Source: Sphaerotilus mobilis
GTDB lineage: Bacteria > Pseudomonadota > Gammaproteobacteria > Burkholderiales > Burkholderiaceae_C
Length of the DNA stretch: 64,000 nt
NCBI RefSeq assembly: GCF_004216565.1
Contig: NZ_SGWV01000010.1
Coordinates: 248,001 to 312,000, forward strand
Direction of reading: 5' to 3'
Part shown: piece after piece, positions 1-8,050 of the stretch
Layout of the letters: each line of letters opens with the position of its first letter
Numbering within the stretch: the first letter of the stretch is position 1
The notes under the pieces: model-generated
The model's input: only the letters and a program-made list of their open reading frames with translations
Databases searched by the model: none
What the model was told of the DNA's origin: nothing
Made by a program: the position numbers and the translations under genes

Positions 1-1833
1 GTGCCCGAGGCCGAAGCCAAGCTGCAGAGCGGCTCGGTGTCGGTCGGCTCGGTGGTCGGTCGTGGCGACCAGATCCTGACCCAGGTCTTCCGCATCCAGC
101 ACGAAAACGCCAACAACCTGGTGACCGTGCTGCGCCCGCTGATCACGCCCAACAACACGATCAACGCCAACCCCGGCAACAACACGCTGGTGGTCACCGA
201 CTACGCCGACAACCTGCAGCGGCTGGCCAAGATCATCGCGGCGCTGGACGTACCGGCCCACACCGGGCTGGAGGTCTTCCCGCTGCAGCACGCGCTGGCC
301 TCGGACCTCGCGCCGATCGTGCAGCGCTTCGCCGATGGCGGCGCTGCGGCAGGTGCCGCACCGGGCACGGCGACCGTCTCGGTGCTGGCCGATCCGCGCA
401 CCAACGCGCTGCTGATCCGCGCCCCGAACGCGGCCCGGCTGGCCGCCGTGATCGCGGTGATCGACAAGCTGGACCGGCCTGCGCCGACCGGCGGCCCGGC
501 GGGCAACATCTACGTCGTCTACCTGAAGAACGCCGATGCCGTGAAGCTCGCGCAGGTGCTGCGCGCGGCCTACGGCGCGGGTGCCGGCGCGGCGACCGGC
601 GGCGCAGCCGGCGGCACGGGCCTGTCGGCGGCCAGCCCGGCGCAGGGTCAGGCGCTGGCGACGGCCGGCGGCAACGCGGCCGCTTCGCCGCAGGCGACCA
701 CGCCGGTGGCGACGTCGGCCAGCCCGTCGACCGGCGGCTTCATCCAGGCCGACCCGGCGACCAACTCGCTGATCATCAGCGCGCCCGAGCCGGTCTACCG
801 CCAGCTGCGTGGCGTGATCGACCAGCTCGACGCCCGCCGCGCGCAGGTCTATGTCGAGTCGATGATCGTCAAGATGGACGCGATCCAGGCGGCCGAGTTC
901 GGCTTCCAGTGGCAGACCCTGCTGGGCAAGAACGGCGACAAGTACGGCGTCGTGGCCGGCACCAACTTCTCGGCCGCCACCGGCAGTGGCGCCAACATCA
1001 TCAACCTGGCGGTGGGCGGCGCGACCGGCGCGGCCGTGCCAGGCACCGGCCTGAACGTCGGCCTGGTCAAGGCCATCAACGGCGTCTACACGCTGGGGGC
1101 GCTGGCGCGCTTCCTGGAGACCAACACCGGCGCCAACATCCTGTCGACGCCCAACCTCGTGTCGCTGGACAACGAGGAGGCCAAGATCGTCATCGGCCAG
1201 AACGTGCCCTTCGTGACCGGCACCTTCACCAACACCGGCACCGGCACCGGCGGCAACGTCAACCCCTTCCAGACCATCGAACGCAAGGACGTCGGCCTGA
1301 CCCTGCGCGTCAAGCCGCAGATCGGCGAGAGCGGCACCGTGCGCATGGTGATCTTCCAGGAGAACTCGACCGTGACCTCGGTGTCGAGCACGGCCGGCCC
1401 GACCACCGACAAGAGCTCGATCGAGACCACCGTGGTGGTCGACGACGGCCAGATCATGGTGCTCGGCGGTCTGCTCAAGGACGACTTCGGCGAGAACGAG
1501 GATCAGGTGCCCGGCCTGGCCAGCCTCCCGCTGATCGGCGGCCTGTTCAAGTCCGAGTCGCGCAAGCGCACCAAGAGCAACCTGCTGGTCTTCCTGCGCC
1601 CGGTCGTGATGCGCACCCAGGAAGACGCCAACGCGCTGACCCTGGACCGCTACGACGCGATCCGGGCCCAGCAGATCAACGGCCAGCCGCGCCCGTCGAC
1701 CGTTGGCCGGGTGGACGAGTCGGTCGTGATCCCCGAGCTGCGCCGCCCGGGTGCGGCCGGCAGTGCGCCCGCGCCCGGCACGCCCGGCGCAGCCACCACG
1801 CCGGACTGGGGCCAGCCGGCCACCGGCCGCTGA
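1..1833 (+). CDS. gspD: Type II secretion secretin GspD (5' truncated by window edge)
   Basis: Outer-membrane secretin that forms the exit pore of the type II secretion system. The window starts inside the gene; its first codon GTG is simply in frame and is not taken as the start. The 610 visible residues hold repeated N-domain modules (for example VLRPLITPNNTINANPGNNT near residue 40 and LADPRTNALLIRAPN near 127), then a Gly/Ala/Ser-rich linker at about 190-245. The secretin core follows (VYVESMIVKMD, NILSTPNLVSLDNEEAKI, VGLTLRVKPQI, VLGGLLKDD, PLIGGLF, LLVFLRPVVM). The C-terminus is Pro/Ala/Gly rich. gspE starts 13 bases downstream, so the two are one operon. The core motifs make the family certain; the total length is unknown. 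Confidence 0.95.
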   Translation: MPEAEAKLQSGSVSVGSVVGRGDQILTQVFRIQHENANNLVTVLRPLITPNNTINANPGNNTLVVTDYADNLQRLAKIIAALDVPAHTGLEVFPLQHALASDLAPIVQRFADGGAAAGAAPGTATVSVLADPRTNALLIRAPNAARLAAVIAVIDKLDRPAPTGGPAGNIYVVYLKNADAVKLAQVLRAAYGAGAGAATGGAAGGTGLSAASPAQGQALATAGGNAAASPQATTPVATSASPSTGGFIQADPATNSLIISAPEPVYRQLRGVIDQLDARRAQVYVESMIVKMDAIQAAEFGFQWQTLLGKNGDKYGVVAGTNFSAATGSGANIINLAVGGATGAAVPGTGLNVGLVKAINGVYTLGALARFLETNTGANILSTPNLVSLDNEEAKIVIGQNVPFVTGTFTNTGTGTGGNVNPFQTIERKDVGLTLRVKPQIGESGTVRMVIFQENSTVTSVSSTAGPTTDKSSIETTVVVDDGQIMVLGGLLKDDFGENEDQVPGLASLPLIGGLFKSESRKRTKSNLLVFLRPVVMRTQEDANALTLDRYDAIRAQQINGQPRPSTVGRVDESVVIPELRRPGAAGSAPAPGTPGAATTPDWGQPATGR

Positions 1834-1846
1834 GCGGGGCCGCGAC

Positions 1847-3262
1847 ATGCGCCATCCGCTGCCCTATGCCTGGGCCAAGGCCCAGCGCATCCTGCTGGAA
1901 GACGACGGCCAGCGCCTGGTGCTGTGGGCCGATGCGGCGGTCGACCGCAGCGCCTTGGCCGAGGTCCAGCGGCTCTATGCCATCGACGCGCTGGAGCTGG
2001 AGCCGCCCGAGTCGCTCGCCCGCCGCATCGCCGCGGCCTATGCCGGCGGCGAGTCGAGCGCGGCGGCGGTCGTCGGCGAGGTCGAGAGCGCCGTCGACCT
2101 GAGCCGCATGATGCAGGACCTGCCTGCCGTCGAGGACCTGCTCGAAGCCAGCAACGACGCCCCCATCATCCGCATGCTGAACGCCCTGCTGACGCAGGCG
2201 GCCAAGGACGGCGCGAGCGACATCCACATCGAGCCCTACGAACGCAGCAGCGCGGTGCGCTTCCGCGTCGACGGCACGCTGCGCGAGGTGGTGCAGCCCA
2301 ACAAGGCGCTGCACGCGGCGCTGATCTCGCGCCTGAAGATCATGGCCGAGCTGGACATCTCCGAGAAACGCCTGCCGCAGGACGGCCGCATCTCGCTGCG
2401 CATCGGTGGACGCGCCATCGACGTGCGCGTGTCGACCCTGCCGGGCGTGCACGGCGAGCGCGCGGTGCTTCGCCTGCTGGACAAGGGCGAGGCCAAGTTC
2501 TCGCTCGCCGGCCTGGGCATGGCGGGCGACACGCTGGCGCGCTTCCAGCGCCTGATCGCCCAGCCGCACGGCATCGTGCTGGTGACCGGCCCGACCGGCT
2601 CGGGCAAGACCACCACGCTCTATGCCGGTCTGGCCGAGGTGGACACCAGCACGACCAATGTGCTGACCGTCGAGGACCCGGTCGAATACGAGCTGCCCGG
2701 CATCGGCCAGACCCAGGTCAATGCCCGCATCGACCTGACCTTCGCCAAGGCCCTGCGCGCCATCCTGCGGCAGGACCCGGACGTCATCATGATCGGCGAG
2801 ATCCGCGACCACGAGACCGCGCAGATCGCGGTGCAGGCCTCGCTGACCGGCCACCTGGTGCTCGCCACGCTGCACACCAACGACGCGCCGAGTGCCGTCA
2901 CCCGCCTGACCGACATGGGCATCGAGCCCTTCCTGCTCAGCTCCAGCCTGATCGGCGTGCTGGCCCAGCGCCTGGTGCGCAAGCTGTGCAGCGACTGCAA
3001 GCGTCAGGACGAGCGCGGCCGCTGGCACCCGGTCGGCTGCGACAACTGCGGTCGCACCGGCTACCGCGGCCGCTGCGGCATCTACGAGCTGATGGTGGCC
3101 GACGAGAAGATCCGCGCGCTGGTCCACAACCGGGCGGCCGAATCGCAGCTCTTCGTCGCCGCCGAACAGGGCGGCATGAAGACGATGCGCGAAGACGGCA
3201 TGCGGCTGGTCGAGGCCGGGATCACGTCGAGCGAAGAGTTGCTGCGTGTGACCCGGGAATGA
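1847..3262 (+). CDS. gspE: Type II secretion ATPase GspE
   Basis: Cytoplasmic hexameric ATPase that powers pseudopilus assembly in type II secretion. The ATG at 1847 lies 13 bases after the gspD stop and starts MRHPLPYAWAKA; the frame is open further upstream but only inside gspD. It encodes 471 residues. Visible motifs are the Walker A GPTGSGKTTT near residue 248, Asp-box residues around VEDPVEYELPG, Walker B VIMIGEIRD near 312, and the His-box GHLVLATLHTND. A CxxC...CxxC zinc-binding loop lies near 380-405 (CSDC, then CDNC), as in GspE and PilB. The N-terminal domain is rather short for GspE. It is followed by gspF after 88 bases that include a small GC hairpin. Confidence 0.95.
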   Translation: MRHPLPYAWAKAQRILLEDDGQRLVLWADAAVDRSALAEVQRLYAIDALELEPPESLARRIAAAYAGGESSAAAVVGEVESAVDLSRMMQDLPAVEDLLEASNDAPIIRMLNALLTQAAKDGASDIHIEPYERSSAVRFRVDGTLREVVQPNKALHAALISRLKIMAELDISEKRLPQDGRISLRIGGRAIDVRVSTLPGVHGERAVLRLLDKGEAKFSLAGLGMAGDTLARFQRLIAQPHGIVLVTGPTGSGKTTTLYAGLAEVDTSTTNVLTVEDPVEYELPGIGQTQVNARIDLTFAKALRAILRQDPDVIMIGEIRDHETAQIAVQASLTGHLVLATLHTNDAPSAVTRLTDMGIEPFLLSSSLIGVLAQRLVRKLCSDCKRQDERGRWHPVGCDNCGRTGYRGRCGIYELMVADEKIRALVHNRAAESQLFVAAEQGGMKTMREDGMRLVEAGITSSEELLRVTRE

Positions 3263-3290
3263 CGACTCCCCAGCGTGTGTCTTCGACCCT

Positions 3291-3305
3291 CGCCCCGCCG
3301 GGGCG
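3291..3305 (+). other. GC hairpin between gspE and gspF
   Basis: A perfect 6-bp stem (CGCCCC/GGGGCG) with loop GCC sits in the 88-base gap between gspE and gspF. There is no T-tract, so it is not a canonical terminator. It could slow 3' decay of the gspDE message or cause partial termination; either role is inference. Confidence 0.4.
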
Positions 3306-3350
3306 CGGCCCCTGTGTTGGGTGTGCTGTTTCGTTGGATTGAACTGAGCG

Positions 3351-4574
3351 ATGCCCGCCTACCGCTTTGAAGCCCTCGACGCCAACGGCAAGACCCAGAC
3401 CGGCCTGCTGGACGGCGACAACGCAAAAGCGGTGCGTTCGATGCTGCGCGCCCGCGCGCTGGTGCCGATGGACGTGCAGCCTGTCGCCGGGCAGGAAGGC
3501 AGTGGCGCCCAGGGCGGTGCAAAGCTCGGCGGCAAGCGGGTCTTCACCTCGACCACGCTGGCAATCTGGACCCGCCAGCTTGCAGGCCTGGTCGCCGCCA
3601 GCCTACCGCTCGAACGGGCCCTGACCGCCCTGGCCGACGAGGCCGAGGAGCCGCGTCAGGCCGAGCTGCTGGCCCACCTGCGCGCCGAGGTCAACGCCGG
3701 TTCGACCTTCGCCCGCGCACTGGCCACCGCACCGCGCGAGTTCGACGACATCTACCGCGCCGTCGTCGCGGCCGGCGAACAGACCGGCCAACTCGGTCTG
3801 GTGCTGGAGAAGCTGGCCGATGACCTGGAGGAGCGTCAGGCCCTCAAGGCCAAGCTGATCGGCGCCGCCCTCTACCCGGCCATCGTCTCGCTGGTCGCCT
3901 TGGTCATCGTGGTCTTCCTGGTGACCTATGTCGTGCCGCAGGTCGCCCAGGTCTTTGTCGGCGGCAAGCGTGCGCTGCCCTGGCTGACCAGCGCCATGCT
4001 GGGCATCAGCGGCTTCTTGCGCAACTGGGGCTGGCTGCTGCTCTTGCTGGTCGGCGGCGCGGTCGGCCTGTTGAGCGTGATGCGCCGCAACGCGGCCACC
4101 CGTGAACGCCTCGATGCCGCCTTCCTGACCCTGCCGCTCCTGGGCAAGCTCGCCCGCGGCTACAACGCCGCCCGCTTCGCCGGCACGCTGGCGATGCTGG
4201 CGGGCGCGGGCGTGCCCATCCTGAAGGCGCTGCAGGCGGCGGCCGAGACGCTGTCCAACGAGGCCATGCGCACCGATGCGCTGGACGCCCTGGCGCAGGT
4301 GCGCGAAGGCGCGCCGCTCGCGTCGGCCCTGGCCGCCAAAAAGCGCTTCCCGGGCCTGCTGGCCATGTTCGCCCGCCTCGGCGAACAGACCGGCGAGCTG
4401 CCGCAGATGCTGCAACGCGCCGCCACCCAGCTCGGCAACGAGGTCCAGCGCCGCGCGATGCAGACGGCCACCATCCTCGAACCGCTGCTGATCGTCGTGA
4501 TGGGCCTGGCGGTGATGCTGATCGTGCTGGCGGTGCTGCTGCCGATCATCCAGCTCAACACCTGGGTGAAATAG
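3351..4574 (+). CDS. gspF: Type II secretion inner-membrane platform protein GspF
   Basis: Polytopic inner-membrane platform protein of the type II secretion system, contacting GspE. At 407 residues it has the family's usual length and its start MPAYRFEALDANGKT is typical. Two T2SSF domains are visible. The first (about 70-195) ends in the hydrophobic segment LYPAIVSLVALVIVVFLVTY, a second membrane segment lies near 222-243 (WLLLLLVGGAVGLLS), and the second domain ends in a C-terminal segment near 378-400 (LLIVVMGLAVMLIVLAVLLP). The stop codon directly abuts the first unit of a hairpin repeat array. No gspG-M genes follow, so the remaining components must be encoded elsewhere. Confidence 0.95.
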   Translation: MPAYRFEALDANGKTQTGLLDGDNAKAVRSMLRARALVPMDVQPVAGQEGSGAQGGAKLGGKRVFTSTTLAIWTRQLAGLVAASLPLERALTALADEAEEPRQAELLAHLRAEVNAGSTFARALATAPREFDDIYRAVVAAGEQTGQLGLVLEKLADDLEERQALKAKLIGAALYPAIVSLVALVIVVFLVTYVVPQVAQVFVGGKRALPWLTSAMLGISGFLRNWGWLLLLLVGGAVGLLSVMRRNAATRERLDAAFLTLPLLGKLARGYNAARFAGTLAMLAGAGVPILKALQAAAETLSNEAMRTDALDALAQVREGAPLASALAAKKRFPGLLAMFARLGEQTGELPQMLQRAATQLGNEVQRRAMQTATILEPLLIVVMGLAVMLIVLAVLLPIIQLNTWVK

Positions 4575-4880
4575 TGCCCCTCGCCGGGCGGGTACGCCCG
4601 TCGATCCCCCGAGGGGATCCGGGCCGGGGGAATGTATGCCCCTCGCCGGGCGAGTACGCCCGTCGATCCCCCGAGGGGATCCGGGCCGGCTTGGGGCGGC
4701 CCGGCGCTCGGCCCGGAGGAGGGATGTTTGCCCCTCGCTGGGCGGTACGCCCGTCGATCCCCCGAGGGGATCCGGGCCGGTTTGGGGCGGCCCGGCGCTC
4801 GGCCCGGGGGGGCATGTTTACCCCTCGCTGGGCGGGTACGCCCGGCGATCGCCCGAGGGGATGCGGGCGTCTTGCGGGGT
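4575..4880. repeat. Four-unit hairpin repeat array downstream of gspF
   Basis: This 309-base gene-free stretch holds four degenerate copies of one unit. Each unit has outer arms CCCCTCG and CGAGGGG enclosing an inner GGGCG...CGCCC stem (hairpin spans 4577-4616, 4639-4678, 4731-4769, 4821-4860), followed by ATCCGGGCCGG. Copies 2 and 3 also share the tail TTGGGGCGGCCCGGCGCTCG and are separated by short variable spacers. Copy 4 is the most diverged. Copies are too few, too degenerate and too irregularly spaced for CRISPR. Roles as a REP-like element or as 3' transcript protection of gspF are inference. Confidence 0.85.
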
Positions 4881-4883
4881 GGG

Positions 4884-5141
4884 CTAACCGCCGCTCAGGG
4901 CCTGCACGATGTGCACCGGGACCGCGGGATCGAGCGCGCGGCTGAGGTCGTGGACGGGCTTGGCCTCGATGAACACGCGCATGTGGGGCCGCAGCCGGTC
5001 CTGCTCGTCGACCATGCGAAAGCGCAGGCCGGGGTACTGGCGGTCGAGGTCGCGCAGCAGCGCGTCGAGCGTCGCACCTTCCGCGTCGACCCACATTTGG
5101 CGTGTGTAGGACAGCAGCGACGAGGGGATCAGGACCTTCAT
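4884..5141 (-). CDS. MoaD/ThiS-family ubiquitin-fold small protein
   Basis: An 85-residue protein beginning MKVLIPSSLLSYT and ending ...VQALSGG. The C-terminal Gly-Gly, the length and the pattern GATLDALLRDLDRQYPGL are those of MoaD/ThiS-type sulfur carriers, which are activated at the terminal glycine by a MoeB/ThiF-type E1 enzyme. No moaE, moeB or thiG lies nearby, so an ordinary molybdopterin or thiamine role is not supported by context. The start is one base after the stop of the upstream BNR-repeat gene, implying translational coupling with it. The real partner is unknown. Confidence 0.85.
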   Translation of the reverse strand: MKVLIPSSLLSYTRQMWVDAEGATLDALLRDLDRQYPGLRFRMVDEQDRLRPHMRVFIEAKPVHDLSRALDPAVPVHIVQALSGG

Positions 5142-5142
5142 G

Positions 5143-6456
5143 TCAGGCCTTCCAGCCTGTTTCCACGGAATAGATCTCGGGCAGATGCCGGGCGATGCAG
5201 CGCCAGCTCTCGCCCTCGTCGGCGCTGGCCCAGAGTTCGCCTTGGGTGTTGCCCACGTAGAGGCCCACGCGCTTGCAGTCGTCGCGGGTCATGGCCTGGC
5301 GCTTGATCGTCCACCAGGCCTGTTCGGGCGGGAAGCCCTGGTCCTGGCGCTGCCACGTGCGACCGCCGTTGCGGGTGACGTAGGCGGCCGGCTTGCCCTG
5401 CGGGGCGGTGCGTGGCCAGACGTCGGTGCCGTCCATCGGGAAGACCCAGGCGGTGTCGTCGTCGAGCGGATGCACCACGATCGGGAAGCCGATGTCGCCG
5501 ACCTTCTTGGGCATCTTCATGCCCACCCGCTGCCACGTCGTGCCGGGCCGGTCCAGGCGGTAGATGCCGCAGTGGTTCTGCTGCCAGAGGCGGTCCGGGT
5601 TGCCGGGCGAGAGGCGCACGCAATGCGGGTCGTGGAAGGTCGGCTCCTTGTCGTCGAAGCCGCCCACGACCTGCATGCCGTCGAGCAGCGGCTGCCACGT
5701 CTGGCCGCCATCGGTCGACTCGTGGAAGCCGCCGCCGGACATGCCGAAGTAGAGGTGCTTGCGGTCGCGCGGGTCGATCAGGATGGAGTGCAGCTTGGGG
5801 CCATCGGGCGTGCCGTCCTGCACCGTGCCCATCCACGGCCGCATCGTCAGGTTGTCGTTGACGCCGGGCAGGCCACGCCAGGTCTTGCCCCCGTCGTCGC
5901 TGCGGAACAGGCCCTGCGGCGAGGTGCCGGCATACCAGCTGCCGGGCTCGTCGTCCGGACCGGGCACGAGGTGGAAGGTGTGGTCGACGCTGCGGCCGAC
6001 CTCGCCTTCGGGGGCTTTGTCGAAGGCCGGCGGGCGCTCGGCCTCGGTCCACGTCCGGCCGAAGTCGGTCGAGCGGAAGATGGTCGGGCCCAGGTGGCCG
6101 GTCTTGGCCGAGGCCAACAAGGTGCGGCCGTCACGCGGGTCCATCACCAGATGCTGGATGACGTGGCCATGGAAGTGCGGGCCTTCCAGCGCCCAGGTCT
6201 TGCGCTTGGCGTCGCCACGCAGGATCCACGCGCCCTTGCGGGTGCCCACCAGCACGACCAGCTCGCGCGCGGCGGGCTTGGCGGCCTTGGCGGCCTTCAC
6301 CGGCTTGGCGGCCTTGGTGGTCTTGTTGGACTTGGTGGCGACCTTTGTGGTCTTGGTAGAGACCTTGGCGGTCTTGGTGGTGACTTGTGCGGTCTTGACC
6401 GCCTTCACGGCCGGCTTCACGGCCGGCTTCGGGGACGGGGTCTTCTTCGTGGCCAT
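5143..6456 (-). CDS. BNR-repeat (sialidase/sortilin-like propeller) protein with Lys-rich N-terminal tail
   Basis: A 437-residue protein. The ATG at 6456 is preceded by AGGAGA (ATCAGGAGACACG-ATG); a further in-frame ATG upstream (to 6504) lacks such a site. Residues 1-60 are a Lys/Ala/Thr-rich tail with 17 lysines, mostly 3-4 residues apart, resembling bacterial histone H1-like tails. The rest is a beta-propeller with at least five BNR or Asp-box repeats: STDFGRTW, SDDGGKTW, STDGGQTW, RNGGRTW, SADEGESW. Such folds occur in sialidases, photosystem assembly factors and sortilin-like proteins. I see no signal peptide and no convincing sialidase active site, so enzyme activity is not claimed. It is coupled to the downstream MoaD-like gene. 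Confidence 0.8.
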   Translation of the reverse strand: MATKKTPSPKPAVKPAVKAVKTAQVTTKTAKVSTKTTKVATKSNKTTKAAKPVKAAKAAKPAARELVVLVGTRKGAWILRGDAKRKTWALEGPHFHGHVIQHLVMDPRDGRTLLASAKTGHLGPTIFRSTDFGRTWTEAERPPAFDKAPEGEVGRSVDHTFHLVPGPDDEPGSWYAGTSPQGLFRSDDGGKTWRGLPGVNDNLTMRPWMGTVQDGTPDGPKLHSILIDPRDRKHLYFGMSGGGFHESTDGGQTWQPLLDGMQVVGGFDDKEPTFHDPHCVRLSPGNPDRLWQQNHCGIYRLDRPGTTWQRVGMKMPKKVGDIGFPIVVHPLDDDTAWVFPMDGTDVWPRTAPQGKPAAYVTRNGGRTWQRQDQGFPPEQAWWTIKRQAMTRDDCKRVGLYVGNTQGELWASADEGESWRCIARHLPEIYSVETGWKA

Positions 6457-6708
6457 CGTGTCTCCTGATCGATCACCGGTCGCGCCGGCGTGGCGCAGTG
6501 TCACGCCGTGACGGAATCACGTCCAGACCTTGTCGATGCCGCGCTGCGGTGCCAGACAACGGCACGCGCATTGCGAATCCTTCACATGTCCGGCGTCCGA
6601 CCTGCAGGCCAACCTCCGGATTGAGGGGCCTTCCGGGGTGACATCCGGGCCATGCCTGTTGCATGCTTTGCTGCAATGAGATGACCGTCTCCCGACCTGG
6701 AGGTCCCC

Positions 6709-7713
6709 ATGAACCCGTCCTCGTCCACCGACCTGGTTCCGGCCTGCGCCACGGCGATCCCGATCGCGCAGATGCGGCATGTCTACCGCCTCGACGAGGT
6801 CGAGAAACGGCTGACCAAGCTGCCGCAGAAGGAACACGAGAACCTGCGCGCAACCTACGAGCGCATGCTCGAAAAGGGGCCGGAGCGCTTCCAGGTCAAG
6901 CCCTCGTCGTTGCCGGCGATGGCGCACCTCTACGACACGCTGCCCAACTTCCATGAGGTGCTCGACGACGTGCGCCGCCAGCTCGCGCTGTGCGAGGACA
7001 GCCGCGACGCGCTGGAGATCACGCCGATGCTGCTGCTCGGCCCGCCCGGCGTCGGCAAGACCCACTTCGCCCGCGAGATCGCCCAGCTGCTGGGCACCGG
7101 CATGGGCTTCATCTCGATGAGCTCGCTGACCGCCGGCTGGGTGCTGTCGGGCGCGAGTTCGCAGTGGAAGGGCGCGCGGCCAGGCAAGGTCTTCGAGACC
7201 CTGGTCGACGGCTCCTACGCCAACCCGGTGATGGTGGTCGACGAGATCGACAAGGCCGGCGGCGAACATGCCTACGACCCGCTGGGCGCGCTCTACGGCC
7301 TGCTCGAACACGACACCGCGCACACCTTCATCGACGAGTTCGCCGAGGTCCCGATCGACGCCAGCCAGGTCATCTGGGTGGCCACCGCCAACGACGAGCG
7401 CGCCATCCCCGAGCCCATCCTCAACCGGATGAACGTCTACGAGGTCCAGATGCCCGACCGCGACGCCGCGCGCCGCATCGCACTGCGCCTCTACCAGGGC
7501 ATCCGCGCCAGCCACGACTGGGGCCGCCGCTTCGACGAGACGCCGTCCGACGACGTGCTCGATGCCCTCTCCGAACTCGCCCCGCGCGAGATGCGGCGCG
7601 CCTGGATGACCGCCTTCGGCAACGCCAAGCTCGCCCGCCGCGAACAAATCCTGCCCGCCGACCTGCCCGACAGCAGCGCGGGCAAGCGGCCATCGATCGG
7701 GTTCATGAACTAG
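6709..7713 (+). CDS. Orphan Lon-like AAA+ ATPase
   Basis: A 334-residue AAA+ ATPase. It shows Walker A GPPGVGKT near residue 111, Walker B VMVVDEID near 174, a sensor-1 region WVATAND and an arginine-finger-like LNRMNVYEV segment. The order resembles the ATPase domain of Lon, but no Ser-Lys protease domain follows and the N-terminal region is a short helical segment (VEKRLTKLPQKEHENLRATYE). GGAGG lies shortly upstream of the ATG. It stands alone between a divergent BNR gene and a toxin-antitoxin pair. It probably remodels or unfolds an unknown partner protein. Confidence 0.75.
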   Translation: MNPSSSTDLVPACATAIPIAQMRHVYRLDEVEKRLTKLPQKEHENLRATYERMLEKGPERFQVKPSSLPAMAHLYDTLPNFHEVLDDVRRQLALCEDSRDALEITPMLLLGPPGVGKTHFAREIAQLLGTGMGFISMSSLTAGWVLSGASSQWKGARPGKVFETLVDGSYANPVMVVDEIDKAGGEHAYDPLGALYGLLEHDTAHTFIDEFAEVPIDASQVIWVATANDERAIPEPILNRMNVYEVQMPDRDAARRIALRLYQGIRASHDWGRRFDETPSDDVLDALSELAPREMRRAWMTAFGNAKLARREQILPADLPDSSAGKRPSIGFMN

Positions 7714-7744
7714 GGGAGTCGACGGCTTGCTTGGCCGTTCGGGT

Positions 7745-7762
7745 GTTGGCATGATTGCCAAC
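7745..7762 (+). promoter_or_regulatory. Perfect inverted repeat abutting the tumE-like start (candidate operator)
   Basis: GTTGGCA-TGAT-TGCCAAC is a perfect 7-bp inverted repeat ending one base before the ATG at 7763. CATGAT at 7750-7755 is a plausible -10 with a weak TTGCTT 17 bases upstream. That geometry would put transcription start at or next to the ATG, giving a leaderless message. Palindromes over the core promoter are typical autoregulatory operators of toxin-antitoxin operons. The repeat is seen directly; operator function is inferred. Confidence 0.6.
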
Positions 7763-8050
7763 ATGAAGGCCGAGCTCATCACCCGCTTCAAGACGGTTAT
7801 GGATGACGGTGGCGTGATGGAACTCGTCGTCTGGCGAGTGCCCGAGCCGGTGCCGCCGACCGAGCACGGATACAAGTACCGGGCCGTTTATGCCGTGGCC
7901 GGTCAACGGCTGGTCGGCTTCGACAACGAGCGAGGCAAGGGCGATCACCAGCACGCGGGCGACCAGGAATTGCCCTACAACTTCACCAGCGTTGACCAGT
8001 TGGTCGAAGACTTCATTGCCGCCGTCGACGCGGCCCGGAGTGCCACATGA
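7763..8050 (+). CDS. TumE-family toxin of a type II toxin-antitoxin pair
   Basis: A 95-residue protein beginning MKAELITRFK with the family pattern MELVVWRVPEPVPPTEHGYKYR...FDNERGKGDHQH...LPYNFTSVDQLVEDF. This matches the small toxin family annotated as TumE, typically next to an HVO_A0114-type DNA-binding antitoxin, as here. ATG 7763 is chosen because the family normally begins MKA(E/D)LI; an in-frame ATG at 7751 lies inside the palindrome. Its stop overlaps the next start (ATGA, 4 bases). The molecular target is not evident from sequence. Confidence 0.75.
   Translation: MKAELITRFKTVMDDGGVMELVVWRVPEPVPPTEHGYKYRAVYAVAGQRLVGFDNERGKGDHQHAGDQELPYNFTSVDQLVEDFIAAVDAARSAT

Noticed and set aside
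1-3. GTG as the start of gspD
   Set aside because: The window edge cuts the gene; the secretin's N-terminal region and signal peptide are missing, so this codon is just an in-frame valine.
4575-4880. CRISPR array
   Set aside because: Only four degenerate units of differing spacing, with spacers that repeat each other and no cas genes.
4884-5141. MoaD acting in ordinary molybdenum-cofactor synthesis for XdhB
   Set aside because: It is 33 kb from xdhABC, no moaE or other moa gene is adjacent, and it is coupled to an unrelated propeller gene.
5143-6456. Functional sialidase
   Set aside because: Asp-box repeats alone define the propeller fold. I do not see the arginine triad or Tyr/Glu pair context and there is no signal peptide.
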